Made by a program: the position numbers and the translations under genes
Shown here: one piece after another, positions 14,091-21,853 of the stretch
Layout of the letters: the number at the start of each line of letters is the position of its first letter
Position numbering within the stretch: the first letter of the stretch is position 1
Origin: an uncultured Collinsella sp.
GTDB lineage: Bacteria; Actinomycetota; Coriobacteriia; Coriobacteriales; Coriobacteriaceae
Length of the DNA: 22,560 nucleotides
Direction of reading: 5' to 3'
Assembly (NCBI GenBank): GCA_900548515.1
Contig: URKU01000023.1
Span: 1 to 22,560 of the forward strand
Notes under the pieces: model-generated
The model's database searches: none
Told to the model about the DNA's origin: nothing
What the model saw: the letters and a program-made list of their open reading frames with translations, nothing else

Positions 14091-14126
14091 TGGATGTGAC
14101 AAAGGGACTGCCCTTCGTCACATCCA
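14091..14126. repeat. Palindromic hairpin TGGATGTGACAAAGGG and mirror
   Basis: A 16-bp stem with one mismatch (14091-14106 with 14111-14126) has an ACTG loop. The inner part TGTGACAAAGGGAC matches the hairpin at 13661. The two copies bracket the small peptide module about 430 bp apart. Confidence 0.75.
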
Positions 14127-14148
14127 AATTATTGCCTTTACGTGTTGA

Positions 14149-14192
14149 TGCACACGGTGTGCAATAATACTCGCAATGTGCAATAGCGCACA
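14149..14192. promoter_or_regulatory. Operator-like palindromes before the second TetR gene
   Basis: TGCACAC-G-GTGTGCA (14149-14163) is a perfect 15-bp palindrome, followed by TGTGC-N6-GCACA (14177-14192). TGTGCAATA is directly repeated at 14158 and 14177, 19 bp apart. A weak promoter, TTTACG (14137) and TGCAAT (14160) with 17-bp spacing, would lie under them, which fits autoregulation by the TetR protein downstream. Confidence 0.45.
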
Positions 14193-14214
14193 GGCTGAGT
14201 AACAAGGAGGACGT

Positions 14215-14925
14215 TTGTCCCAGCTCGAGAAATGCGATCGCCGGTCCCTTCGCTCGCAGCGTGCCCTTCGCCAGGCACTTGCCAGCGAGCTTGCCGAAAG
14301 CGGCGACCTTTCGCGCATTAACGTCGCGTCGCTCACCGAGCGTGCCGGCCTTACGCGCCGCACGTTCTATTCGCACTACCGCGATATTCCCGACTTTATC
14401 AATCAAATCGAGGATGGCTTGCTGGCCGAGATCCGTGAGCGCATTGAGCTCATCACTGCAGCTCAGTTGCCTGACCTCTATCACAACATCGATGAGCTCG
14501 AGCCAGCGCCCGGTTCGGTTGAGCTACTGCGTTATCTTGCGGCCAACCGCGACTTAATCGGTGCGCTGTTGGGTCCGGGCGGCGACCAGGCCTTCATTAA
14601 AAGGATCATCGACACTGCGCGTGAGGCTGTGGTGCCGCGTGCGCAGACGGGTATTTTGGGCCTGGCGCTGGGCACGTTCTTTGACTACTACGTTACCTAC
14701 GTCGTGAGTGCCGAGGTCGGCATGATTCAGCGCTGGTTTGAGCGTGGACTCACCGAATCGCCCGAGGCCATGGCGCGCATTATGACGGTGCTCGCTTTTG
14801 TGCGCCCTGGTGACCTGTATGGCCAACCCATCGATATCAACGTGCCGGAATACGGCATGAAGTTATTGAATTTGCAGCTCGAGGACGCGGCCGAAACCGC
14901 CGCAGCCGTCGAGCCCAACAACTAA
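14215..14925 (+). CDS. TetR-like transcriptional regulator
   Basis: A 236-residue protein with an N-terminal TetR-type HTH: RALRQALASELAESG, then INVASLTERAGLTRRTFYSHYRDI (about 35-58). The C-terminal part resembles the effector domain of TetR-like regulators, with GILGLALGTFFDYYVTYVVSAEVGMIQRWFERG near 150-180. The start is a TTG at 14215, four bases after AAGGAGG (14204-14210); no ATG or GTG suits better. Palindromes at 14149-14192 upstream are probable operator sites. The giant dehydratase/activase gene begins 12 bp after its stop with its own ribosome site, so the regulator is co-transcribed with, and likely controls, that gene. Confidence 0.85.
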   Translation: MSQLEKCDRRSLRSQRALRQALASELAESGDLSRINVASLTERAGLTRRTFYSHYRDIPDFINQIEDGLLAEIRERIELITAAQLPDLYHNIDELEPAPGSVELLRYLAANRDLIGALLGPGGDQAFIKRIIDTAREAVVPRAQTGILGLALGTFFDYYVTYVVSAEVGMIQRWFERGLTESPEAMARIMTVLAFVRPGDLYGQPIDINVPEYGMKLLNLQLEDAAETAAAVEPNN

Positions 14926-14937
14926 GAGGAGAGACAG

Positions 14938-17900
14938 ATGAGCAAACTCGTCGAAGGCATTAAGGACCGTATGGTTGCTGCCGCGCGCGAGGCCGCGCCC
15001 GCCGTGGCGGACGTGGCGCAGAAGGCCGCGACCGCTGCTGCCGAGAAAGTTGCCGAGGCAGTTGCCGATGCCAAGAACGCGGCAGGGGAGACGTTCGTCG
15101 CTAGCGAGCCCGCCACCGCCGCTGAGCCCCTAGCCGCCACCGCCACCCACGCCCCCGAAGGCGCGATCTTCAACCCTGAGAATGCTCGCGGCAACCTGCA
15201 CCTGGGCATCGACGTGGGCTCCACCACCGTCAAGCTCGCCGTGCTCAACGACGACAACCAGATCGTCTACGCCAAGTACCAGCGCCACCACACCGACGTC
15301 CGCGCCTGCGCCCGCGACCTGTTCGAGGGCGCTGCGACCGTGCTGCCGACGGCCCAGATGACCTGCGCCATCACCGGCTCGGGCGGCCTGCTGCTGTCCC
15401 AGTGGCTCGACCTGGAGTTTGTCCAGGAGGTCATCGCCAGTAAGCGTGCCGTCGAGACCCTTATCCCGGCCACCGATGTCGCTATCGAGCTGGGCGGCGA
15501 GGACGCCAAGATCATCTACTTCGACAACGGCATCGAGCAGCGCATGAACGGCACCTGCGCTGGTGGCACGGGCGCGTTCATCGATCAGATGGCAACCCTG
15601 CTGCACACCGATGCCAGTGGCCTCAACGAGCTCGCGGCCAACGCCACCACCATCTATCCCATCGCCAGCCGCTGCGGCGTTTTTGCCAAGACCGACGTGC
15701 AGCCGCTGCTCAACGAGGGCGCCCGCCCCGAGGACGTGGCCGCCTCCATTTTCCAGGCTGTCGTGACCCAGACCATTTCGGGCCTGGCGTGTGGCCGTCC
15801 CATCCGCGGCAACGTTGCCTTCCTGGGCGGCCCGCTGCAGTACCTCTCCGAGCTGCGCCACCGCTTCTACCTCACGCTCAACCTGGACGAGGAGCACCGC
15901 ATTGTGCCCCAAAACGCCCACCTGTTTGTGGCGAGCGGCGCCGCCATGGCGCACGAGTCCAACAAGCTCAGCACGTTCCCGCAGCTCATCGAGGCTATCG
16001 ATGCCCTGGGTGACACGCAGGGCGCCGAGGTCGAGCGTCTGGACCCGCTCTTTGCCACCGACGAGGACTTTGCCGAGTTCAAGACCCGCCACGACACCGA
16101 GGTCGTCCCCAAGGGCAAGCTCGACGGCTACACCGGCCGCGTGTTCATTGGCATCGACGCCGGCTCCACCACCATGAAGGCCGCGCTCGTGGGCGAGGAC
16201 GGTCAGCTGTTGCACACCTGGTACGGCAACAACAACGGTGACATCTTGGGCACGGCCAAGGTCATCATGGCCGATTTCTACAACCACATCCCCGCCGGCT
16301 GCACTATCGGCCACGTGACCACTACGGGCTATGGCGAGGCACTGCTCATCGAGGCCCTCAAGGCCGACTCCGGCGAGATCGAGACCGTCGCGCACCTGCG
16401 CGGCGCCAAGGCGTTCCTGCCCGGCGTCGAGTTCATTCTGGACATCGGCGGCCAGGACATGAAGTGCCTGCGCGTCAAGGACGGCGTTATCGAGCACATC
16501 ATGCTCAACGAGGCCTGCTCGTCGGGCTGCGGCAGCTTTATCGAGAGTTTCGCCGTCTCTATGAACATGGACGTGCGCGCGTTCGCCAACGCCGCCATCC
16601 ATGCCAAGGCTCCGGTCGACCTGGGAAGTCGCTGCACGGTCTTTATGAACTCGCGCGTTAAGCAGGCCCAAAAGGAAGGCGCCACGGTGGGCGACATCGC
16701 CGCCGGCCTGTCCTATTCCGTTATCAAGAATGCCCTGTTCAAGGTCATTAAGCTGCGCGACCCCAAGGAGATCGGCAGCCAGGTGATCGTTCAGGGCGGC
16801 ACCTTTATGTCCGACGCCACGCTGCGTGCGTTTGAGCAGCTTACCGGCGTTCATGCTGTGCGCCCCGACATTGCCGGCTGCATGGGCGCCTACGGTGCGG
16901 CACTGCTCGCCCGCGATCGCGCCGGTGCCGACGGCACCTCGACCATCCTGTCGGCCGAGGACATCGCGCACCTCACCGTGACGCAAAAGCATGTTCGCTG
17001 CGGCCGTTGCTCTAACAACTGCCAGCTTACCGTCAACGACTTTGGCGGCGGCAGGCGCTTCATTACCGGCAACCGCTGCGAGAAGGGCGCCGGCCACAAA
17101 AAGCAGAAGACCGAGGCCCCTAACCTCTTCAAAAAGAAAAACGATCTGCTGTTTAACCGCGAGGTGCTGAGCCCCGACGAGGCCCCGCGCGGCACCGTCG
17201 GCATCCCCCGCGCGCTCAACATGTACGAGAACTACCCCTTCTGGCATGCGTTCTTTACGCGCCTGGGCTTTAGCGTGCAGCTGTCCGACCAGTCGAGCAA
17301 AAAGACTTACCAGGCGGGCATCGAGTCCATGCCGTCCGAGAGCGTGTGCTATCCGGCCAAGATGAGCCACGGCCACGTGATGAACCTCATCGACCGCGAT
17401 GTCGACTTCATCTGGATGCCGTGCGTGCGCTGGGAGCGCAAGGAGGATCCGACGGCTGGCAACTGTTACAACTGCCCCATCGTCATGAGCTACCCCACAG
17501 CGCTGGCGCTCAACATCGACGAGATTCGCGAACAGAACATCGAGTTCCTGTATCCGTTTGTGCCGTATCACGATAAGACCGAGCTTAAGCGCCGTCTGTA
17601 CCAGGTGCTCGCCGTCGACCGCGTGGCCGATGCGCAAGCTGGTCGCGGCCGCGTGCGTGGGCCCAAGATCACGCGCTCCGAGGTCGATGCCGCCGTCAAC
17701 GCTGCCTTTGAGGCCGATGCGCGTTTCCACGAGGACATCCAGACCATGGGCGAGGAGGCTCTTAAGTGGGTCGAGGACCACGGCGGCCACGGCATCGTAC
17801 TCGCCGGCCGTCCTTACCACAACGACCCCGAGATCAACCACGCCCTGCCCGAGCTTATCTCGAGCTTTGGCTTTGCGGTCTTTACCGAGGATTCGCTCGC

Positions 17901-19725
17901 GCATCTGGTAAAGCCCGAGCGTCCGATTCGCGTCGTCGACCAGTGGATGTATCACAGCCGCCTGTACGCCGTCGCCCGTTTTGTGACGATGCGCAACGAC
18001 CTGGACCTGATCCAGCTCAACTCTTTCGGCTGCGGTCTGGACGCCCTGACCACCGACCAGGTGCAGGAGATTCTGGAAGCCAGCGGCAAGATCTACACCG
18101 TGCTCAAGATCGACGAGGTATCCAACCTGGGTGCCGCGCGCATCCGCATCCGCTCGCTCATGGCGGCGCTCAAGGACCAGGAGGCCGAGCGCTTGGCCGA
18201 GGCCACGGCCGCGGGCGAGGCCTACGAGCAGGGCGACGCCGCGCCGGTGACTCCCTCCACGGATGCCCCCGCGTTCGCGAGCCGTAAGTACACGTTCAAG
18301 GCGCAGCGCGAGAGTGCCTCGACCGCGTGGCCCAAGGTGCCCTTTACCGAGCAGATGCGCGACGAGGGCTACACCATCCTGTGCCCGCAGATGGCGCCGA
18401 TCCACTTTGACCTGGTCAAAGAGGTGTTCCGTGGTGCCGGCTACAACTTGGAGCTGCTGCCCTCGACTGACCACGATGCCGTTGAGGCCGGCCTGCGCTA
18501 CGTGAACAATGACATTTGCTATCCGTCGATCCTGGTGACGGGCCAGATCATGGAGGCCATCGAGAGCGGTCGGTACGACCTGTCCAAGACGGCCGTGGTC
18601 ATCAGCCAGACCGGCGGCGGCTGCCGTGCCACCAACTACATCGCGCTCATCCGCAAGGCCCTGCGCGAGAGCGGTCACCCCGAGATTCCGGTGATCTCGC
18701 TTTCGGCCGTGGCGCTCGGCGAGGACAACCCCGGCTTTAAGATTACGCCGGCGCTGCTTAAACAGGCAGTCTACGCGGTGCTCTTTGGCGACGTGATGAT
18801 GCAGATGCTCTACCGTTGCCGCCCGTACGAGGCCACGCCCGGTGCCGCCAACGCGCTCTACGAGGAGTACATGGCGCGCGCCCGCAAGCTGGCGCCTAAG
18901 TTCAACAGGCACAACTACACCAAGCTTGCGCGTGAGGCCATCCGCGCGTTCGACACCATGCCGCTCGTGGGCGAGGGCACCAAGCCGCGCGTGGGCGTGG
19001 TTGGCGAGATCTTGGTCAAGTTCCATCCCACGGCCAACAACCACGTTGTCGATGTCATTGAGCGCGAGGGCTGTGAGGCTGTGGTGCCGGGACTGCTCGA
19101 CTTCTTCCTGTACTCCATGAGCAATGCCGAGCTGCAGAAGGACGAGCTGGGTAGCTCTGCTACCACGCGCGCTGGTATGCAGGCGCTCATCAAGCTCGTG
19201 GACTGGATGCGCACGCCGGTGGAGGAGATGCTCGAAAAGTCCCGCCGCTTTGAGGCGCCCGAGCGCATCGGCACCATGGCGGACAAGGCCCGTACGGTGC
19301 TTTCGGTGTGCAACAACATGGGCGAGGGGTGGCTGCTCACGGCCGAGATGCTCGATCTGATTGACCACGGTGCGCCCAACATCATCTGCACGCAGCCCTT
19401 CGCGTGCCTGCCCAACCACGTGGTGGGCAAGGCCGTGATCAAGGAGCTGCGCCGTCAGCACCCCGAGAGCAACATCGTCGCGGTGGACTACGACCCCGGC
19501 GCGTCCGAGGTCAACCAGCTCAACCGCATTAAGCTCATGATCAGCGTGGCCAAGGAAAACATGCGCGCCGGCAAGGGCTTTAAGCTCGAGAAGGTGGCGC
19601 CGCTCGCGATGGACGAGGTCACCGGCCAGATGCGTGCCCACGATGGCTGCGTGAGCTGCGGCTCGGTCGACGAGAGTGCCGTGGCGTCGGTCGCTGAGCG
19701 CCTGGGACGCGGCATTAAGAAGTAA
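14938..19725 (+). CDS. Giant fused 2-hydroxyacyl-CoA dehydratase activase/dehydratase-like protein
   Basis: A 1595-residue iron-sulfur protein. An Ala-rich helical extension (1-80) is followed by two BadF/HgdC-type ATPase activator domains: the first from LGIDVGSTTVKLAVL (89) with cluster ligands Cys207 (NGTCAGGTG) and Cys246 (SRCGVF), the second from IGIDAGSTTMKAALV (404) with Cys527 (NEACSSGCG) and Cys566 (SRCTVF). A cysteine cluster (688, 691, 695, 714) follows, then HgdB-like regions (about 750-1070 and 1135-1550) with MPSESVCYPAKMSHGH and GRPYHNDPEINH, and a terminal GCVSCGS (1570-1576). Related fused proteins occur in anaerobic clostridia. Activators use ATP to inject one electron into dehydratases that remove water from 2-hydroxyacyl-CoA in amino acid fermentation. 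Whether this one is enzyme, activator or both is unknown. It has AGAGGAGA before its ATG and ends 28 bp before a terminator. Confidence 0.93.
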   Translation: MSKLVEGIKDRMVAAAREAAPAVADVAQKAATAAAEKVAEAVADAKNAAGETFVASEPATAAEPLAATATHAPEGAIFNPENARGNLHLGIDVGSTTVKLAVLNDDNQIVYAKYQRHHTDVRACARDLFEGAATVLPTAQMTCAITGSGGLLLSQWLDLEFVQEVIASKRAVETLIPATDVAIELGGEDAKIIYFDNGIEQRMNGTCAGGTGAFIDQMATLLHTDASGLNELAANATTIYPIASRCGVFAKTDVQPLLNEGARPEDVAASIFQAVVTQTISGLACGRPIRGNVAFLGGPLQYLSELRHRFYLTLNLDEEHRIVPQNAHLFVASGAAMAHESNKLSTFPQLIEAIDALGDTQGAEVERLDPLFATDEDFAEFKTRHDTEVVPKGKLDGYTGRVFIGIDAGSTTMKAALVGEDGQLLHTWYGNNNGDILGTAKVIMADFYNHIPAGCTIGHVTTTGYGEALLIEALKADSGEIETVAHLRGAKAFLPGVEFILDIGGQDMKCLRVKDGVIEHIMLNEACSSGCGSFIESFAVSMNMDVRAFANAAIHAKAPVDLGSRCTVFMNSRVKQAQKEGATVGDIAAGLSYSVIKNALFKVIKLRDPKEIGSQVIVQGGTFMSDATLRAFEQLTGVHAVRPDIAGCMGAYGAALLARDRAGADGTSTILSAEDIAHLTVTQKHVRCGRCSNNCQLTVNDFGGGRRFITGNRCEKGAGHKKQKTEAPNLFKKKNDLLFNREVLSPDEAPRGTVGIPRALNMYENYPFWHAFFTRLGFSVQLSDQSSKKTYQAGIESMPSESVCYPAKMSHGHVMNLIDRDVDFIWMPCVRWERKEDPTAGNCYNCPIVMSYPTALALNIDEIREQNIEFLYPFVPYHDKTELKRRLYQVLAVDRVADAQAGRGRVRGPKITRSEVDAAVNAAFEADARFHEDIQTMGEEALKWVEDHGGHGIVLAGRPYHNDPEINHALPELISSFGFAVFTEDSLAHLVKPERPIRVVDQWMYHSRLYAVARFVTMRNDLDLIQLNSFGCGLDALTTDQVQEILEASGKIYTVLKIDEVSNLGAARIRIRSLMAALKDQEAERLAEATAAGEAYEQGDAAPVTPSTDAPAFASRKYTFKAQRESASTAWPKVPFTEQMRDEGYTILCPQMAPIHFDLVKEVFRGAGYNLELLPSTDHDAVEAGLRYVNNDICYPSILVTGQIMEAIESGRYDLSKTAVVISQTGGGCRATNYIALIRKALRESGHPEIPVISLSAVALGEDNPGFKITPALLKQAVYAVLFGDVMMQMLYRCRPYEATPGAANALYEEYMARARKLAPKFNRHNYTKLAREAIRAFDTMPLVGEGTKPRVGVVGEILVKFHPTANNHVVDVIEREGCEAVVPGLLDFFLYSMSNAELQKDELGSSATTRAGMQALIKLVDWMRTPVEEMLEKSRRFEAPERIGTMADKARTVLSVCNNMGEGWLLTAEMLDLIDHGAPNIICTQPFACLPNHVVGKAVIKELRRQHPESNIVAVDYDPGASEVNQLNRIKLMISVAKENMRAGKGFKLEKVAPLAMDEVTGQMRAHDGCVSCGSVDESAVASVAERLGRGIKK

Positions 19726-19753
19726 CTGGCCTGCTTTGGGCTAGATATGAGAC

Positions 19754-19790
19754 AAACGGGTGGTAGCCGTACCGGCTACCACCCGTTTTT
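19754..19790 (+). terminator. Strong rho-independent terminator
   Basis: A perfect 16-bp stem (AAACGGGTGGTAGCCG at 19754-19769 with 19773-19788) over a TAC loop ends in a five-T run. It closes the TetR-dehydratase operon. Confidence 0.93.
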
Positions 19791-19842
19791 GCTGGACATA
19801 TGTTGCGTAAATCGTTTTGTCGCAGCCTTCTGTGCACTCGAA

Positions 19843-19972
19843 TTTCGGAAGTGCGGGAAAAAACGCGAACCTCCTGAGCACACCGCCTTTTTAGACTCTC
19901 ACGACCTGCGGTTTTGTTGTAAAAAAGGCCGGTCTGGTCGGCGAACCCCGATTTTTCCCCGCACTTCCGAAA
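19843..19972. repeat. 130-bp element with 15-bp terminal inverted repeats
   Basis: The gap 19726-20141 holds no gene. After the terminator lies TTTCGGAAGTGCGGG (19843-19857), matched exactly in inverse at 19958-19972; both ends continue inward with an A/T run. Inside, GCCTTTTTA (19885-19893) and TAAAAAAGGC (19920-19929) nest as a second stem. No ORF fills it. It looks like a non-coding mobile or palindromic element (MITE-like), or a large RNA hairpin. The remaining 170 bp before the dehydrogenase gene hold only a weak promoter candidate. Confidence 0.7.
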
Positions 19973-20035
19973 ACAGCGGTTCAGTAGCGTCAAAAAATGC
20001 CCTCAAAATCGAGAGTTAATGAACAGATGTAGCCG

Positions 20036-20064
20036 TTCGCCGCAAATTACCGTCCGTTTATAGA
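20036..20064 (+). promoter_or_regulatory. Weak promoter candidate for the dehydrogenase gene
   Basis: TTCGCC (20036-20041) and TATAGA (20059-20064) are 17 bp apart. Only the -10 is convincing. It would give a leader of about 70 nt. Confidence 0.3.
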
Positions 20065-20141
20065 ACCCACCCCCAGCGTGCAGTCCCCTTACGGTTGAAT
20101 AAATACACAGCTATGGAATTACGTAAGAGAGGACTGTTCCT

Positions 20142-21101
20142 ATGAGCTACAAGACCGTTTGTGTTGCCGGCGGCGGCGTGTTAGGAAGCCAGATTGCCTT
20201 TCAGGCTGCCTACTGCGGCTTTGATGTAACGATTTGGCTGCGCAGCGAGGGCAGCATCGGCCGCACCCAGCCCAAGATCGATCATGTGCGCGAGGAGTAC
20301 ATCGCGGCAATCGAGGGTATGGCGGACGGTACGGGCGAGTGGTGTGCCGGTATCGCCGATAGCGACCAGACCTTCGACAGGGAGGCGGCGCTCGCCGCCG
20401 TTGAGCGTGCCTACTCCACACTCAAGCTGGAGCTCGACCTCGCCAAGGCCGTTGCCGACGCCGACTTGGTCATCGAGTCTATGGCCGAGGACACACAGGC
20501 AAAGATCGACTTCTACAAGAAGCTCGCCCCGGTTCTGCCGCAAAAGACCGTCATCGTCACAAACTCTTCCACGCTGCTGCCGAGCACCTTTGCCAAGTAC
20601 ACTGGTCGCCCCGAGAAGTACCTGTCGCTGCACTTTGCCAACTCCATCTGGAAGAACAACATGACCGAGGTCATGGCCCAGGACCAAACCGACAAGCGCT
20701 ATTTCGACGAGCTCGTCGACTTCGCCAACGACATTCGCATGCTGGCACTTCCCGTCAACAAGGAAAAGAACGGTTACCTGCTCAACTCTATGCTGGTGCC
20801 GTGGCTACTCTCGGGCCTTGACCTGTATGTCTCGGGCGTCAGCGACCCCAAGAGTATCGACCTCGCATGGACGCGCGGCACTGGCGCTCCCAAGGGCCCA
20901 TTCCGCGTATTCGACACCGTGGGTATCCAGACGGCCTACAACATCGTTATGCAGTATCAGAAGGTCCCGGGCCTGGTGAGCCCGTTGCTCAAAAAGATGA
21001 TGATGCCCTACAACTTTAAGGCTATGGCGTCCGTCCTCAAGAAGATGCTCGACGAAGGCAAGCTGGGCGAAAGCTCGGGCGAGGGCTTCTTCAAGTACTA
21101 A
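20142..21101 (+). CDS. 3-hydroxyacyl-CoA dehydrogenase family protein
   Basis: A 319-residue NAD-dependent dehydrogenase of the 3HCDH family, which interconverts 3-hydroxyacyl-CoA and 3-oxoacyl-CoA (as in butyrate or beta-oxidation type pathways). The Rossmann motif CVAGGGVLGSQIA (7-19) opens the NAD domain. Active-site candidates are Ser142/143 in VTNSSTLLPS, His164 in LSLHFANSIW, Glu176 in NMTEV and Asn215 in LLNSMLVPW; GTGAPKGPFRVFDTVG is the C-terminal domain hallmark. The usual HFFNPVP is HFANSIW here, so the preferred substrate may differ from short-chain acyl-CoA. ATG 20142 follows GAGAGGA. It appears to be transcribed alone, 400 bp after the dehydratase terminator, but shares CoA-thioester chemistry with it. 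Confidence 0.9.
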   Translation: MSYKTVCVAGGGVLGSQIAFQAAYCGFDVTIWLRSEGSIGRTQPKIDHVREEYIAAIEGMADGTGEWCAGIADSDQTFDREAALAAVERAYSTLKLELDLAKAVADADLVIESMAEDTQAKIDFYKKLAPVLPQKTVIVTNSSTLLPSTFAKYTGRPEKYLSLHFANSIWKNNMTEVMAQDQTDKRYFDELVDFANDIRMLALPVNKEKNGYLLNSMLVPWLLSGLDLYVSGVSDPKSIDLAWTRGTGAPKGPFRVFDTVGIQTAYNIVMQYQKVPGLVSPLLKKMMMPYNFKAMASVLKKMLDEGKLGESSGEGFFKY

Positions 21102-21140
21102 AAAATGACCTCTCGGGGACGGAGGAAAACGGATCATTTT
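21102..21140. terminator. Terminator-like hairpin AAAATGA/TCATTTT
   Basis: Immediately after the dehydrogenase stop, AAAATGA (21102-21108) is mirrored by TCATTTT (21134-21140), around GGGGACGGAGGAAAACGG. The T-run at the end of the right arm fits termination. The GGGGAC core recalls the dispersed palindromes at 4865 and 13661, so it may be another family member. Confidence 0.55.
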
Positions 21141-21189
21141 CGTCCGCCAACAGTGAGAAGATGGATCCAGAAATAGAAAGGAGTGGCAA

Positions 21190-21660
21190 TGGGCCGGCTC
21201 GGGCTTTGAGGACAAGTTGCTGCAGGCCCAGGGCGATTTTTCGCTCAACGCGGGCCAGCACAGTGTGACGTATCTGTCGAGTTCTGACACGGCAACGACC
21301 GGTCGCTACCAGGTGCTGCTGTACGACAACAACTTTGGTGCGGCCGAAAGCTATCCCAAGTTCGACTGGGGCCAGCTGGGCGCCGCGGTGGTGACCGACT
21401 ACAACGAGGGCACGCATTCGTTTGGGCGCATCTTTACAGTGGACGAGACGGCGCGCACCTACGAGCTCGAAGACCAGATCGCCGTGCCGTTTTCGGGCTA
21501 TGTGAGCAGTGCGCAGCGCGTTGGTGATTCAAATAGCATGCTCGTGGCATCGGGCCAGGCCAAGACCTTTATCGAGTACGACCGCTACGGACTGCCCATC
21601 GCCACCTACGAGATGGAAGCCGAAAAGTACATCTACCGCGTGTACAAGTACGAGCTGTAG
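21190..21660 (+). pseudogene. C-terminal remnant of an arylsulfate sulfotransferase (ASST)
   Basis: A frame from about 21190 (WAGSGFEDKLLQAQG) to TAG 21658-21660 encodes the last 155 or so residues of what looks like an arylsulfotransferase. The pattern NAGQHSVTYL then VLLYDNNFG, SFGRIFTVDE and the ending EYDRYGLPIATYEMEAEKYIYRVYKYEL (split here by function: acceptor-side blade and C-terminus) fits the family C-terminus. Full enzymes are about 500-600 residues, so three quarters is missing. A good ribosome site AAAGGAG and ATG (21189) precede it, but that ATG is out of frame and meets TGA after six codons. This suggests an internal deletion that joined the start region to the 3' end. A TTG at 21217 could still allow a 147-residue product. 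Confidence 0.65.
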
Positions 21661-21762
21661 GGCTGTGCTTAGGTTTGACCAATGGAGTATGAAAACACGC
21701 CGTTCGCCGATGCCCCCTCCGCGAGTGGCGGCCATATGGTTTGATGTCAGAAACATATAGTT

Positions 21763-21782
21763 GTCGCCAGCCTGCTGGCGAC
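21763..21782. repeat. Small perfect stem-loop
   Basis: GTCGCCAG and CTGGCGAC form an 8-bp stem on a CCTG loop, followed by a run of eight C (21785-21792). It lies 30 bp upstream of the leader ORF and could shape the leader of that mRNA. Nothing else is seen in the gap 21661-21812. Confidence 0.5.
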
Positions 21783-21812
21783 GTCCCCCCCCTGATATCG
21801 GAGGTTCCGGGT

Positions 21813-21851
21813 ATGTTTCGCGCTCCGTTAAACAACTATCGGTTGGGCTAA
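21813..21851 (+). CDS. 12-codon leader ORF (upstream ORF)
   Basis: ATG 21813 follows GGAGG (21800-21804) by 8 bases and encodes MFRAPLNNYRLG, ending at TAA 21849-21851. The next gene's ATG lies 2 bp further and has no good ribosome site of its own, so this short ORF may deliver ribosomes to it by translational coupling. No run of one amino acid suggests classic attenuation. Confidence 0.4.
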   Translation: MFRAPLNNYRLG

Positions 21852-21853
21852 CT

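Noticed and set aside
15130..19641. A 1503-codon open frame on the - strand, antisense to the dehydratase/activase gene.
   Set aside because: The + strand frame has complete, family-defining motifs. The antisense frame is a by-product of strong GC-rich codon bias that leaves few stops on the opposite strand; its translation is His/Val/Asp-rich with no recognisable domain and no ribosome site.
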